From a virus, in the IMG/VR virus record IMGVR_UViG_3300035698_000784, positions 1 to 36,600 of that record: DNA of 36,600 nucleotides; one strand, written 5' to 3'. The notes under the pieces are model-generated. The model saw nothing but the letters and a program-made list of their open reading frames with translations, was not told the origin of the DNA and made no database searches. Position 1 is the first letter of the stretch; each line of letters begins with the position of its first letter. Of this stretch, positions 7,790 to 14,088 are shown piece after piece. The position numbers and the translations under genes are program-made.

Positions 7790-8761
7790 ATGAGCTTAAT
7801 TACAAAAAGAAGTAACTACAAGCCTTTTGAATACCCTTGGGCGTACGAAGGGTACAAGAAACAAGCTAAGATGCATTGGATTCCTGAAGAAGTCCCACTA
7901 CATAATGATGTACGGGATTGGCACTAGAAGCTTGATGACTCTGAGCGTAACCTACTGACACAAATCTTTAGGTTCTTCACTCAGGCAGACGTTGATGTAG
8001 CTAAAGGTTACCTTGAGCATTATATCCCAGCCTTCGGGGGCAACCCTGAGGTAGCTATGATGCTGTCAACCTTTGCTTCAATGGAAGCCGTACACATTGA
8101 TGCCTATAGTCTGCTATTAGATACTATTGGTATGCCTGAGACAGAGTACAGTGCCTTCTCCCAGTACAAAGAAATGGCTGATAAACATGAATTTCTTGAA
8201 AGTGTGTCTTCAAACACCCCCAGGGAAATGGCGAAAGCCTTAGCTATCTTCTCAGCATTTGGTGAAGGACTTCAGTTGTTTAGCTCATTTGCTATTCTAT
8301 TGAACTTCCCAAGGATGGGCAAGATGAAAGGTATGGGACAAATTGTGACCTGGAGTATTCTAGACGAGACTGTACACTGCCAATACATGCTACAGCTATT
8401 CAGGGAGTTCCTGTCAGAGAACTATGAAGTATGGGACGATGATCTTAGAGGTGAGATTTATGAAGCCTGTAGGACCATGGTTGACCTTGAAGATCAGTTC
8501 ATTGACTTGGCGTTTGCCCAAGGAGACGTTGAGGGGCTGTCTAAGGATGATGTCAAGTTATACATCCGGTACATTGCTGACCGTAGGCTACTTCAATTAG
8601 GTCTCAAGACTAACTTCAATGTCAAGAAGAACCCTTTACCATGGCTTGAAGAAATGCTCAATAGTACTGAACATGCTAACTTCTTTGAGACTAGAGTAAC
8701 GGAATACGAAAAGAACCCAACAGTAGGAGCAATACAATGGGGAGAGAAACTACATGGCTAA
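7790..8761 (+). CDS. nrdB: class I ribonucleotide reductase beta subunit, interrupted by in-frame TAG
   Basis: From ATG 7790 the frame reads as an NrdB/R2 protein of 323 residues, but codon 46 (7925-7927) is TAG. Before it: MSLITKRSNYKPF to VRDWH; after it: KLDDSERNLLTQIFRFFTQ. The di-iron ligands are Asp67, Glu99, His102, Glu159, Glu193 and His196, and the radical tyrosine is Tyr106 (HIDAY). The next ATG, at 8057 (Met90), would give a 234-residue protein without Asp67, which should be inactive. The function of the locus is certain; whether it is a dead gene, read-through, suppression or a sequence error is open. TAG is a normal stop elsewhere in the window. Confidence 0.92.
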
Positions 8762-8975
8762 AATATCAATACTAATTGAAGACACAGAATCAGGTGAGTT
8801 AGACTTACGGTTCACTTGTGATACCCCATTACCTGAAGATGGTAGCTCACCCACAGACGCTCAAGTGTTTGCTGGTAGGTTACATGAGTCTATCCTACAG
8901 GTTATGGAGAATGGTGGGGAGTTTGAAGAGGTAACATCTGAGCTACCTGATGCAACTCCTAAGTTCATCATTTAG
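8754..8975 (+). CDS. 73-aa acidic hypothetical protein
   Basis: Overlaps the end of nrdB by 8 bases. The product begins AKISILIEDTESGELDLRF, suggesting a beta-hairpin, then an acidic segment and a helix (AGRLHESILQVMENGGEF). It lacks the CxxC of glutaredoxins, so it is not the RNR reductant. Proteins of this look recur as unassigned small phage genes. The 154 bases that follow (8976-9129) hold no convincing gene. Confidence 0.72.
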   Translation: MAKISILIEDTESGELDLRFTCDTPLPEDGSSPTDAQVFAGRLHESILQVMENGGEFEEVTSELPDATPKFII

Positions 8976-9129
8976 CATACGAATTGCTCTTATGCCTACC
9001 GTAACTTTGGCTTAGAGAGACTACAGAGTAGCTGCGGTATTCGTGGTAGTCGGGGGTGTGTTGAGAGAATAGCACCATGCAAGTAAGGTACAGGGTGGGA
9101 AGGCTTGCAACCTAACAATAGGATAATAT

Positions 9130-9471
9130 ATGAAACCACAGAGCGCTAAAGCTAAGGGTAGGCTCCTACAGCAGTATGTATGTAAGGCTATCCTAGATAC
9201 CTTCCCTGCACTAGAACCTGATGATTGCTCCAGTAGAAGTATGGGAGCTGGAGGTGAGGACGTAATGTTGTCCCCAGCAGCACGTAAGTGTGTCCCGCTG
9301 TCCATTGAATGTAAGTCTAGGAAGGCTATGGCTATCTTCAAGGACTGGGAGCAAGCTAAGGCTAACTCAGGTAAGCACCAACCCTGTGTGATCATCAAGC
9401 AGAACCAACATAAACCATTAGCAGTAGTGGATTTAGAGTTCCTGCTAGACTTATTATACAACCAACAATAG
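9130..9471 (+). CDS. small PD-(D/E)XK nuclease, Holliday-junction-resolvase-like
   Basis: The 113-residue protein starts after AGGATAATAT. It has an N-terminal helix with KGRLLQQYV, then GGEDVML (Glu43/Asp44) and SIECKSRK (Glu60, Lys62), and then a helix running into WEQAKANSG. This order and spacing match small phage PD-(D/E)XK enzymes of the archaeal Hjc-like resolvase group, which cut branched DNA during recombination or before packaging. VRR-NUC-like or other small nucleases share the signature, so the exact substrate is uncertain. It lies between the RNR genes and a metallophosphoesterase. Confidence 0.75.
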   Translation: MKPQSAKAKGRLLQQYVCKAILDTFPALEPDDCSSRSMGAGGEDVMLSPAARKCVPLSIECKSRKAMAIFKDWEQAKANSGKHQPCVIIKQNQHKPLAVVDLEFLLDLLYNQQ

Positions 9472-9480
9472 GAGCCTAAC

Positions 9481-10266
9481 ATGGCAGGAAAGACACATTT
9501 AGTAATTGGGGACCCCCATGCTACCCCAAGTCACCATAATGAACGCTTCACGATCTTGGGGAAGTTTATTGTTGACAGGCAACCTGATGTTATTATCAAC
9601 ATTGGTGACATGGCTGATATGGCATCCTTATGCTCGTATGATAAGGGTAAGAAGTCCTTTGAGGGCCGACGGTACAAGAAAGATATTGCTTGTGTAATTG
9701 ATGCACAAGAGAAGATGTTTGCGCCTATCAAGGCCTATAATGCACGTAAGAAGAAGAATAAGGAAAAGCAATACAAACCTAAATACCACTTAACCCTGGG
9801 GAATCATGAGAATCGTATTAATAGGGCTGTTAATGACCAAGCAGAACTTGAAGGAGTCATATCAACAGATGACCTTAAGTTTAAAGAGTTTGGCTGGAAG
9901 GTTCATCCATTCCTTGAGACTGCAAAGATTGATGGCATCTGTTATTCTCATTACTTTACTAGTGGTGTCATGGGTCGCCCTATTGGTGGGGAACATCCCG
10001 CTGCTAGCCTTCTGGCTAAATTACATACCTCTGCTGTACAGGGACATAGCCACCTACGAGATTACTCTGAGAAGGTTCGAGGGGATGGCGTAAAGATTCA
10101 ATCAATAGTAGCTGGATGTTATCTAGACTCTGACCAGTATGAAGACTACGCTGGACCAGCCAACCAAATGTGGTCCAAGGGTCTTGTTATGCTACACGAT
10201 GTAGCTAATGGGGAGTTTGAACCAGAGTTTATTTCAATTAAACAACTAAGGGAGAAATATGCCTAA
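9481..10266 (+). CDS. calcineurin-like metallophosphoesterase
   Basis: The 261-residue protein carries the full metallophosphoesterase signature: GDPH (Asp11, His13), GDMAD (Asp43), GNHEN (Asn108, His109), a conserved His in CYSHYF, and GHSH. These ligate two metal ions that hydrolyse phosphomonoesters or phosphodiesters. Podoviruses of the SIO1/VpV262 type often carry such a gene in the replication region. The substrate (nucleic acid end, cyclic nucleotide or protein phosphate) cannot be read from sequence. It overlaps the next gene by 8 bases. Confidence 0.9.
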   Translation: MAGKTHLVIGDPHATPSHHNERFTILGKFIVDRQPDVIINIGDMADMASLCSYDKGKKSFEGRRYKKDIACVIDAQEKMFAPIKAYNARKKKNKEKQYKPKYHLTLGNHENRINRAVNDQAELEGVISTDDLKFKEFGWKVHPFLETAKIDGICYSHYFTSGVMGRPIGGEHPAASLLAKLHTSAVQGHSHLRDYSEKVRGDGVKIQSIVAGCYLDSDQYEDYAGPANQMWSKGLVMLHDVANGEFEPEFISIKQLREKYA

Positions 10267-10474
10267 TATATACTCAGAGGATATTGAGAGTTTAACAGAA
10301 GCAAGTAGCTACGCCTTGAAAGAATATTGTGAACAACAGGACCTTGACTACACTAAAGGGATCTTATCTGATAGGATAGCTCAAGATGCTTCACACACTT
10401 TGCGTCTTACCGTAGAGTTCTTTGATGGAGACCGCGAAGTATACTGGAACTATTATAACCAACCAAAGGATTAA
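10259..10474 (+). CDS. 71-aa acidic hypothetical protein
   Basis: Starts within the end of the phosphoesterase gene. The product is acidic, with a helical N-terminal half and an aromatic C-terminal half (VEFFDGDREVYWNYYNQ). It has no membrane segment or recognised domain. It is the first of three small genes leading into the Tad2-like gene, so anti-host or anti-defence roles are conceivable only by position. Confidence 0.68.
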   Translation: MPNIYSEDIESLTEASSYALKEYCEQQDLDYTKGILSDRIAQDASHTLRLTVEFFDGDREVYWNYYNQPKD

Positions 10475-10476
10475 TT

Positions 10477-10743
10477 ATGACGAATGCTAAAAAGACTACA
10501 AGTAATAAGATCAACCCCTCAGTGTTACCAACGGTGATCCCCACAGAAGGTAACTTCATTGTGCTTAATACTACAAATGTTAAAGGGTTACGTATCAATA
10601 CATCACTTATCATTAATTACGCACCAAGTTCTGAGACTACCATTCAGGTTGGCTGGGGTGATGGTGTCAACTCAACCTTTAGTTTCCCTAATGCTGATGC
10701 AGCTAGAGAAGCCCTTGATGCCATTGATAACCGCTGCCTGTAA
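10477..10743 (+). CDS. 88-aa hypothetical protein
   Basis: AAGGA precedes the ATG. The N-terminal 25 residues are Lys/Thr/Asn-rich and probably disordered. The rest alternates beta-type segments (FIVLNTTNVKGLRI, TIQVGWGDGVNSTF) and ends with a helix rich in Ala (ADAAREALDAID). It may be a small beta-sandwich. No known family recognised. It is followed 9 bases later by the Tad2-like gene. Confidence 0.68.
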   Translation: MTNAKKTTSNKINPSVLPTVIPTEGNFIVLNTTNVKGLRINTSLIINYAPSSETTIQVGWGDGVNSTFSFPNADAAREALDAIDNRCL

Positions 10744-10752
10744 GGAGGATTT

Positions 10753-11019
10753 ATGCTTAGTAAAACACAGAATATGACTTTTGGTAGGGCCATTGAACAG
10801 CTTAGACTAAATAAGAAAGTTGCCCGTCGGGGGTGGAATGGTAAAGGTATCTTTATTGAACTACAAGTACCAGACGCCAACAGTAAAATGTCTCAACCAT
10901 ATATCTACATTGATACTACGGGTCTTCAGACGGATAACCCGGATGCCCCTAAGTCTCTTGTCCCCTGGTTAGCCTCCCAGACGGACATGTTAGCTGAAGA
11001 CTGGGGGGTTGTAGATTGA
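10753..11019 (+). CDS. DUF2829 protein, Tad2-like anti-Thoeris candidate
   Basis: The 88-residue protein has the whole DUF2829 signature in order: MTFGRAIEQL (8-17), KKVARRGWNGKG (21-32), a QPYIYI strand (48-53), and PWLASQTDMLAEDW (71-84). SPO1 Tad2 belongs to this family; it forms oligomers that sequester the cyclic ADP-ribose-type signal made by Thoeris TIR enzymes, and some relatives also bind cyclic dinucleotides. The gene follows AAGGAGG, is full length for the family, and its TGA overlaps the TTG start of the next gene (TTGA). Family membership is confident; the anti-defence role is inferred from homologues. Confidence 0.88.
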   Translation: MLSKTQNMTFGRAIEQLRLNKKVARRGWNGKGIFIELQVPDANSKMSQPYIYIDTTGLQTDNPDAPKSLVPWLASQTDMLAEDWGVVD

Positions 11020-11330
11020 GCATTGACACAGGCTTCACAAGATACGATACAGGTAAATTAAGATGGTCTCTAATACCTAGGCGTACCCTAAGGGATATTG
11101 TCAAGGTGTTAGAGTTTGGTGCTAAGAAGTACCAACGTGACAATTGGAAAAAGATGGATACTAGTAGTGACTTAGAACGCTGCTGGGATTCATTTGACAG
11201 ACATAGGGATGCCTTCCAGTTAGATGGTGAGACATTTGACAAGGAGACTGGGCTACCCCATACATCCCACATGTTATGCAACATCTTATTTATACACCAC
11301 TTAACCCAATACAAAGATGAGGGAAAATGA
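11016..11330 (+). CDS. dATP/dGTP diphosphohydrolase-like protein (DUF5664-type)
   Basis: The start is a TTG overlapping the previous stop; no usable ATG follows until residue 46, and a run of G lies just upstream. The 104-residue protein shows RYDTGKLRWSLIP, then EFGAKKYQRDNW, a central RH (DSFDRHRDAF), then ETGLPHTSHMLCNILF. This pattern is typical of the phage family named after dATP/dGTP diphosphohydrolase N-terminal domains. The likely role is trimming nucleotide triphosphates to monophosphates to tune the dNTP pool. It overlaps the MazG-like gene by ATGA, so the two are probably co-translated. Catalysis has not been shown for this small form. Confidence 0.75.
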   Translation: MSIDTGFTRYDTGKLRWSLIPRRTLRDIVKVLEFGAKKYQRDNWKKMDTSSDLERCWDSFDRHRDAFQLDGETFDKETGLPHTSHMLCNILFIHHLTQYKDEGK

Positions 11331-11905
11331 CCGAAGCACCACATTTGACTATAGTAAAGCCAGCGCCTATGATTGAGGTGTCGGACCTTACTGAGGTTAT
11401 GAGTGCACAAGAAGATTTCTTTAAGTCTTTTAAAATCGACATAACTAAGGCTACCCAAGAGCTATACATTACGCTCATTGAAGAAGAGCACGAAGAATGG
11501 GTAGAAGAATTTTATGGAGACCCGTCACATGATTTCAACCAACTTAAAGAACTAGTAGACTTACTATATGTAGCTGCCGGGCTATGTGTACAACGTGGGT
11601 ATAAAGTAAAGACCACTAAGGCCTTTATGATCAACGAGTATTATGATCATTCCATTACGGACCTAGTATCCGAAGTAGCCACAGGGGACACCTCTGAGAC
11701 TACCTTAAGGATGCTGATGTATGCTATTTATGGCTATGCAGATTCTAAGGGGTGGGACATTGAGGAAGCTTATAGACGAGTACACCACTCTAATATGAGT
11801 AAGCTTACTGATGATGGAAGTGTCATATACCGAGATGATGGCAAGATACTTAAGAGTGATAACTACAAAGAACCCTATTTGGAGGATTTAACTAATGGAA
11901 AATAA
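11327..11905 (+). CDS. MazG-like / PRA-PH-like NTP pyrophosphohydrolase
   Basis: The 192-residue all-alpha protein has EEEHEEWVEE (51-60) and KELVDLLYVAAG (74-85). These form the EExxE...ExxD magnesium-binding signature of MazG and phosphoribosyl-ATP pyrophosphohydrolase-like enzymes. After this domain a second helical part (about 105-150) repeats a similar bundle without the acidic motif, and the C-terminus is polar. It likely hydrolyses (d)NTPs to monophosphates and pyrophosphate. It sits between the DUF5664-type gene and thyX in the nucleotide cassette. Confidence 0.85.
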   Translation: MTEAPHLTIVKPAPMIEVSDLTEVMSAQEDFFKSFKIDITKATQELYITLIEEEHEEWVEEFYGDPSHDFNQLKELVDLLYVAAGLCVQRGYKVKTTKAFMINEYYDHSITDLVSEVATGDTSETTLRMLMYAIYGYADSKGWDIEEAYRRVHHSNMSKLTDDGSVIYRDDGKILKSDNYKEPYLEDLTNGK

Positions 11906-12227
11906 CATCAAAGTAATTTACAAAACCAAAGATTCTGAGGCACGACCTAAAACACCCCTGTATGACAAAATTGATGTATTGATTGATGATGCCTTCTGTG
12001 ATTCTTCACAGGATGTAGACTATATCGAGTTACCTACAGACGAGTTTAACCAGCTTAAAGATGAGATAGCGTCTAAGTACTCTTACCTGGACCCGTATTA
12101 CCTACCAGAAGCCCTCAAACCCTCACTAAGAGAATTTCAAGGTACAATAGAATCCGCCTTTAGTAACGCACTAGCAGACTTAACGGAGATTAAACTTAGG
12201 GGTACCTTAGTTAAGGAGATAACATGA
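11895..12227 (+). CDS. 110-aa hypothetical protein
   Basis: Overlaps the MazG-like gene at its start and thyX at its end (ATGA). The product is acidic and mostly helical, with VDYIELPTDEFNQLKDEIAS in the middle and a helical C-terminus (FSNALADLTEIKLRG). No cysteine cluster, membrane segment or catalytic motif is evident. Its position between two nucleotide-metabolism genes suggests, but does not show, a related role. Confidence 0.7.
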   Translation: MENNIKVIYKTKDSEARPKTPLYDKIDVLIDDAFCDSSQDVDYIELPTDEFNQLKDEIASKYSYLDPYYLPEALKPSLREFQGTIESAFSNALADLTEIKLRGTLVKEIT

Positions 12228-12853
12228 GTGCAACTAAATTAGTATGGGTTACTCCTGACGCCGAGAAACTTATAGCGTACACCGCTAGGGTATCTTCCAG
12301 CGATCAGGAGAACCCTGAGTATGCTAAGTTACTATCATATTGTATGAAGCATAAGCATTGGTCTATCTTTGAAATGGCATCAATGTGTGTGGAGATTGAA
12401 ACCTCTAGGGCTATTGCTCAGCAGATACTTAGACATAGATCATTCCACTTCCAGGAGTTCTCCCAAAGGTACGCCGCAGTACCCCAAGATGGTGTTGAAT
12501 ATTATGAGGCACGTTCTCAAGATACTAAGAACCGTCAGGACTCCCACGATGACATGGATGAAGGCCTTAAGGATGACTGGCTGCGTATTCAGAAGAGACT
12601 CTGGGGGGATACTAGGGAAGCCTATCAGTGGGCTTTAGATAATGGTATTGCCAAAGAGTGCGCCCGAATGATCCTACCAGTACAAACTAAGACTAAGATG
12701 TACATGACAGGCACCTTAAGGGACTGGATTCATTACCTAAACCTACGAACAGCTAATGGCACTCAACTTGAGCATAAAGACATAGCTGATGGTATCAAGG
12801 AGATATTCTCAACGGAGTTTCCAATTATAGCAGAGGCGGCTTGGAATGGCTGA
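12224..12853 (+). CDS. thyX: FAD-dependent thymidylate synthase
   Basis: Makes dTMP from dUMP using methylenetetrahydrofolate, FAD and NADPH. The 209-residue length is normal for the family. The defining motif RHRx7S is present as RHRSFHFQEFS (Arg70-Ser80), continuing QRY. Downstream, CARMILPVQTKTKMYMTG and the NLRTA segment match the substrate-binding half. It is the last enzyme of the nucleotide cassette that starts with nrdA, so the phage can supply all its thymidylate. The start overlaps the preceding gene by ATGA. Confidence 0.97.
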   Translation: MSATKLVWVTPDAEKLIAYTARVSSSDQENPEYAKLLSYCMKHKHWSIFEMASMCVEIETSRAIAQQILRHRSFHFQEFSQRYAAVPQDGVEYYEARSQDTKNRQDSHDDMDEGLKDDWLRIQKRLWGDTREAYQWALDNGIAKECARMILPVQTKTKMYMTGTLRDWIHYLNLRTANGTQLEHKDIADGIKEIFSTEFPIIAEAAWNG

Positions 12854-13055
12854 TGTGCATAACTGGGAAGGTATAACCAGACTTGATATACCTGTAGAGA
12901 GAGTTATTGAGGGTGCTGAGCACATAGGGCTAGACTCTATAGTGATCTTAGGTCATACTAGGGATGGACAAGAGTACTTTGCAAGCTCTCAAGCGGACGG
13001 TGGTGATGTGTTATGGCTACTTGAACGTGCTAAGGCTCAACTAATAGCACAATAA
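12846..13055 (+). CDS. 69-aa conserved phage hypothetical protein
   Basis: Overlaps the end of thyX (ATGGCTGA). The N-terminal part carries IPVERVIEGAEHIGLDSIVILG, followed by DGQEYFASSQADGGDVLWLLERAK. The 'YFASS...DGG-VLWLLE' ending is one I associate with small conserved proteins found in many phages and some prophages. Its function is unknown; the fold appears to be a two- or three-stranded sheet with a C-terminal helix. Confidence 0.75.
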   Translation: MADVHNWEGITRLDIPVERVIEGAEHIGLDSIVILGHTRDGQEYFASSQADGGDVLWLLERAKAQLIAQ

Positions 13056-13066
13056 TGGAGAGTCCC

Positions 13067-13216
13067 ATGAGATACTTATGTATACTATTAATGACTACAG
13101 GTTGTAGCACAAGTTATGATTGGGATACCTTAAACTATGTAGGTGTAGGGGGTAAGGTGTGTAGTGAAAGCCCAGCCCCCCATGGGGCACCTACAAATGT
13201 AGTATGTGAAGAATAA
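13067..13216 (+). CDS. 49-aa small lipoprotein
   Basis: The ATG at 13067 has GGAGAG upstream. The product begins MRYLCILLMTTGC, a short signal sequence with a lipobox (LMTTGC) and lipidated Cys13. A small, neutral mature part of 37 residues follows, with two more cysteines (Cys32, Cys47) that could form a disulfide. It is the last plus-strand gene before the convergent terminator. Early-expressed small phage lipoproteins often block receptors against superinfection (as Llp of T5 does), which is a possible role. It is unlikely to be the o-spanin, because one is encoded with the lysis genes on the other strand. Confidence 0.65.
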   Translation: MRYLCILLMTTGCSTSYDWDTLNYVGVGGKVCSESPAPHGAPTNVVCEE

Positions 13217-13247
13217 TAGTCTGAGCGTAATTTCATAAGCACAACAA

Positions 13248-13273
13248 AAAGGGGACCCCAAAAGGTCCCCTTT
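13248..13273. terminator. bidirectional rho-independent terminator between convergent operons
   Basis: A perfect 10-bp stem (AAAGGGGACC / GGTCCCCTTT) around the loop CCAAAA. It has T-rich sequence after the right arm (TTTAATTTT) and A-rich sequence before the left arm (CAACAAAAA), so it can terminate transcription from both sides. It lies 31 bases after the last plus-strand gene and 20 bases beyond the last minus-strand stop. Confidence 0.92.
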
Positions 13274-13293
13274 AATTTTGCCTATAAGTTAAT

Positions 13294-13449
13294 CTAGCGT
13301 TTAGCTGGACCACCTTTAGACAGGCCACTTGTCGCAGGGGCTGAGCCACCGTTAACGATAGTGTCACCGATCTTACCATCAAACTGGTTATCGGCTACTG
13401 TACCTGTGGCAACACCTATTGCGAATACCGCGAGAACTGCTAATACCAT
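13294..13449 (-). CDS. 51-aa small exported or membrane-anchored protein, stand-alone gene
   Basis: The ATG at 13449 follows AAGGAG at ideal spacing. The product begins MVLAVLAVFAIGVATGTVA, a hydrophobic stretch that could be a signal peptide or membrane anchor without any basic residue before it. A Gly/Ser/Ala-rich tail follows, ending KGGPAKR. It is the only gene between the consensus promoter at 13492-13520 and the terminator, so it should make its own abundant short mRNA. I do not recognise it; a small holin regulator, a virion peptide or a late membrane peptide are all possible. The frame runs from a strong ribosome-binding site to a TAG. Confidence 0.75.
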   Translation of the reverse strand: MVLAVLAVFAIGVATGTVADNQFDGKIGDTIVNGGSAPATSGLSKGGPAKR

Positions 13450-13466
13450 AATAATCTCCTTGTTAG

Positions 13467-13484
13467 TCTTGAATCATTTCAAGA
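13467..13484 (-). promoter_or_regulatory. perfect 7-bp inverted repeat at predicted transcript start
   Basis: TCTTGAA / TTCAAGA around a 4-base loop, read on the minus strand. It begins 7 bases after the -10 box of the promoter at 13492-13520, so it would form a hairpin at the very 5' end of the message. It could stabilise the RNA, as T7-type 5' hairpins do, or act as an operator for a dimeric repressor. Confidence 0.6.
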
Positions 13485-13491
13485 TATACCC

Positions 13492-13520
13492 ATTATAACA
13501 TAAACCTAAGGGTTTGTCAA
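13492..13520 (-). promoter_or_regulatory. perfect-consensus sigma70 promoter (late strand)
   Basis: On the minus strand: TTGACA (13520-13515), a 17-base spacer ending TGT, and TATAAT (13497-13492). Both hexamers are perfect, with an extended -10 TG. It begins one base after the o-spanin stop and points at the 51-codon gene. Confidence 0.92.
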
Positions 13521-13521
13521 G

Positions 13522-13761
13522 CTACATTTTAACTAAATTAGCCCTACATGCTCTAATGGTTTTACGAGTTAGTTCGTAATCTTTAACTGCTTGTATTACT
13601 TTTGTGTGCTCCTCAGAATCCCTAAGGTCTTGTAATTCCTTAGCTAATTCCAATTGGTATTCATCAGAATAATCAAAAAGTAAGCCACAATCGACATTAG
13701 AAGTCACCGTCCCGCAAGCTGTCAATAGTATCATCAATGGTAGTAGGATTAAGTAATTCAT
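13522..13761 (-). CDS. o-spanin (Rz1-like outer-membrane lipoprotein)
   Basis: The 79-residue protein starts with a signal sequence and lipobox, LLTACG (lipidated Cys16). A helical, charged periplasmic part follows, with Cys25 and Cys71. The gene starts inside the i-spanin gene in the +1 frame, a 65-base overlap, the arrangement of Rz/Rz1 pairs. GAGGT precedes the ATG. O-spanins join i-spanins across the periplasm to fuse inner and outer membranes in the last step of lysis, so the host has an outer membrane. At 79 codons it is normal in size, though without the usual proline-rich segment. Confidence 0.82.
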   Translation of the reverse strand: MNYLILLPLMILLTACGTVTSNVDCGLLFDYSDEYQLELAKELQDLRDSEEHTKVIQAVKDYELTRKTIRACRANLVKM

Positions 13762-13909
13762 CTATTACCTCTTGTTTGTACTCATTTTGGGCTTCGAGTA
13801 CCTCTTTTTGTTGCTTTAGGGACTTGTTCTGACTTGATAAATACTTCAGGTAGAGGAGCAGACCTGTTAAGCCTATTCCACTACCTAGAAGTAAATATAT
13901 CGTACTCAC
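13697..13909 (-). CDS. i-spanin (Rz-like)
   Basis: The GTG start at 13909 overlaps the holin stop (TAGTG). The 70-residue protein has one N-terminal membrane segment (about 4-23) followed by a strongly predicted coiled coil (LSSQNKSLKQQKEVLEAQNE, 24-43, continuing to about 52) and an acidic tail. This is the i-spanin layout: inner-membrane anchor plus periplasmic coiled coil. Rz proteins are often longer, so this is a compact version. Holin, endolysin and o-spanin genes adjoin it. Confidence 0.82.
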   Translation of the reverse strand: MSTIYLLLGSGIGLTGLLLYLKYLSSQNKSLKQQKEVLEAQNEYKQEVIDELLNPTTIDDTIDSLRDGDF

Positions 13910-14088
13910 TACTTAACTCCCTTGTTGAGGGCAACTGTCTTAAGAGCCTTCTGGACAAGCCCAAGGACTTTATCATCAGCAGTAGTAGGTGTTAACTTAA
14001 CGATAACTGAAGCCGCCGTTACAATTGCAGTAAAACCTACAACGATATCAGCCCAGTTACCAAAGATACTTTGGATAAATTCAATCAT
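13909..14088 (-). CDS. small holin candidate, 59 aa
   Basis: The ATG at 14088 directly follows the endolysin stop (TAA-ATG), with GGAGG inside the end of the endolysin gene. The product has one hydrophobic segment (about residues 13-31, ADIVVGFTAIVTAASVIVKL), then TPTTADDKVLG, and a basic amphipathic C-terminus ending NKGVK. Phage proteins with this TPT-x-DD pattern beside endolysins are commonly annotated as holins or holin-like. With one membrane segment it would resemble a class III or pinholin-type protein, but direct evidence is only its position and hydrophobicity. Confidence 0.72.
   Translation of the reverse strand: MIEFIQSIFGNWADIVVGFTAIVTAASVIVKLTPTTADDKVLGLVQKALKTVALNKGVK

Noticed and set aside
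7925-7927. TAG as a reassigned sense codon across the phage
   Set aside because: Several intact genes in this window end in TAG at sensible places (SSB, the 84-aa gene, the holin, the 51-aa gene), and no other gene shows an internal TAG. The nrdB case looks local.
8976-9129. Possible tRNA or small RNA in the gap before the resolvase-like gene
   Set aside because: No T-loop (GTTCRA-type) sequence, acceptor pairing or clover-leaf could be found on either strand; only frames under 15 codons are present.
9021-9482. 153-codon minus-strand frame opposite the resolvase-like gene
   Set aside because: The plus-strand frame has a recognisable nuclease motif and ribosome-binding site; the opposite frame has an unlikely Leu/Ser/Cys composition and no context.
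11016-11905. A MazZ/PurZ-type system for 2-aminoadenine DNA
   Set aside because: There is no PurZ-like adenylosuccinate-synthetase gene in the window, and the polymerase does not stand out as the type linked with Z-DNA; the two hydrolases alone do not support it.
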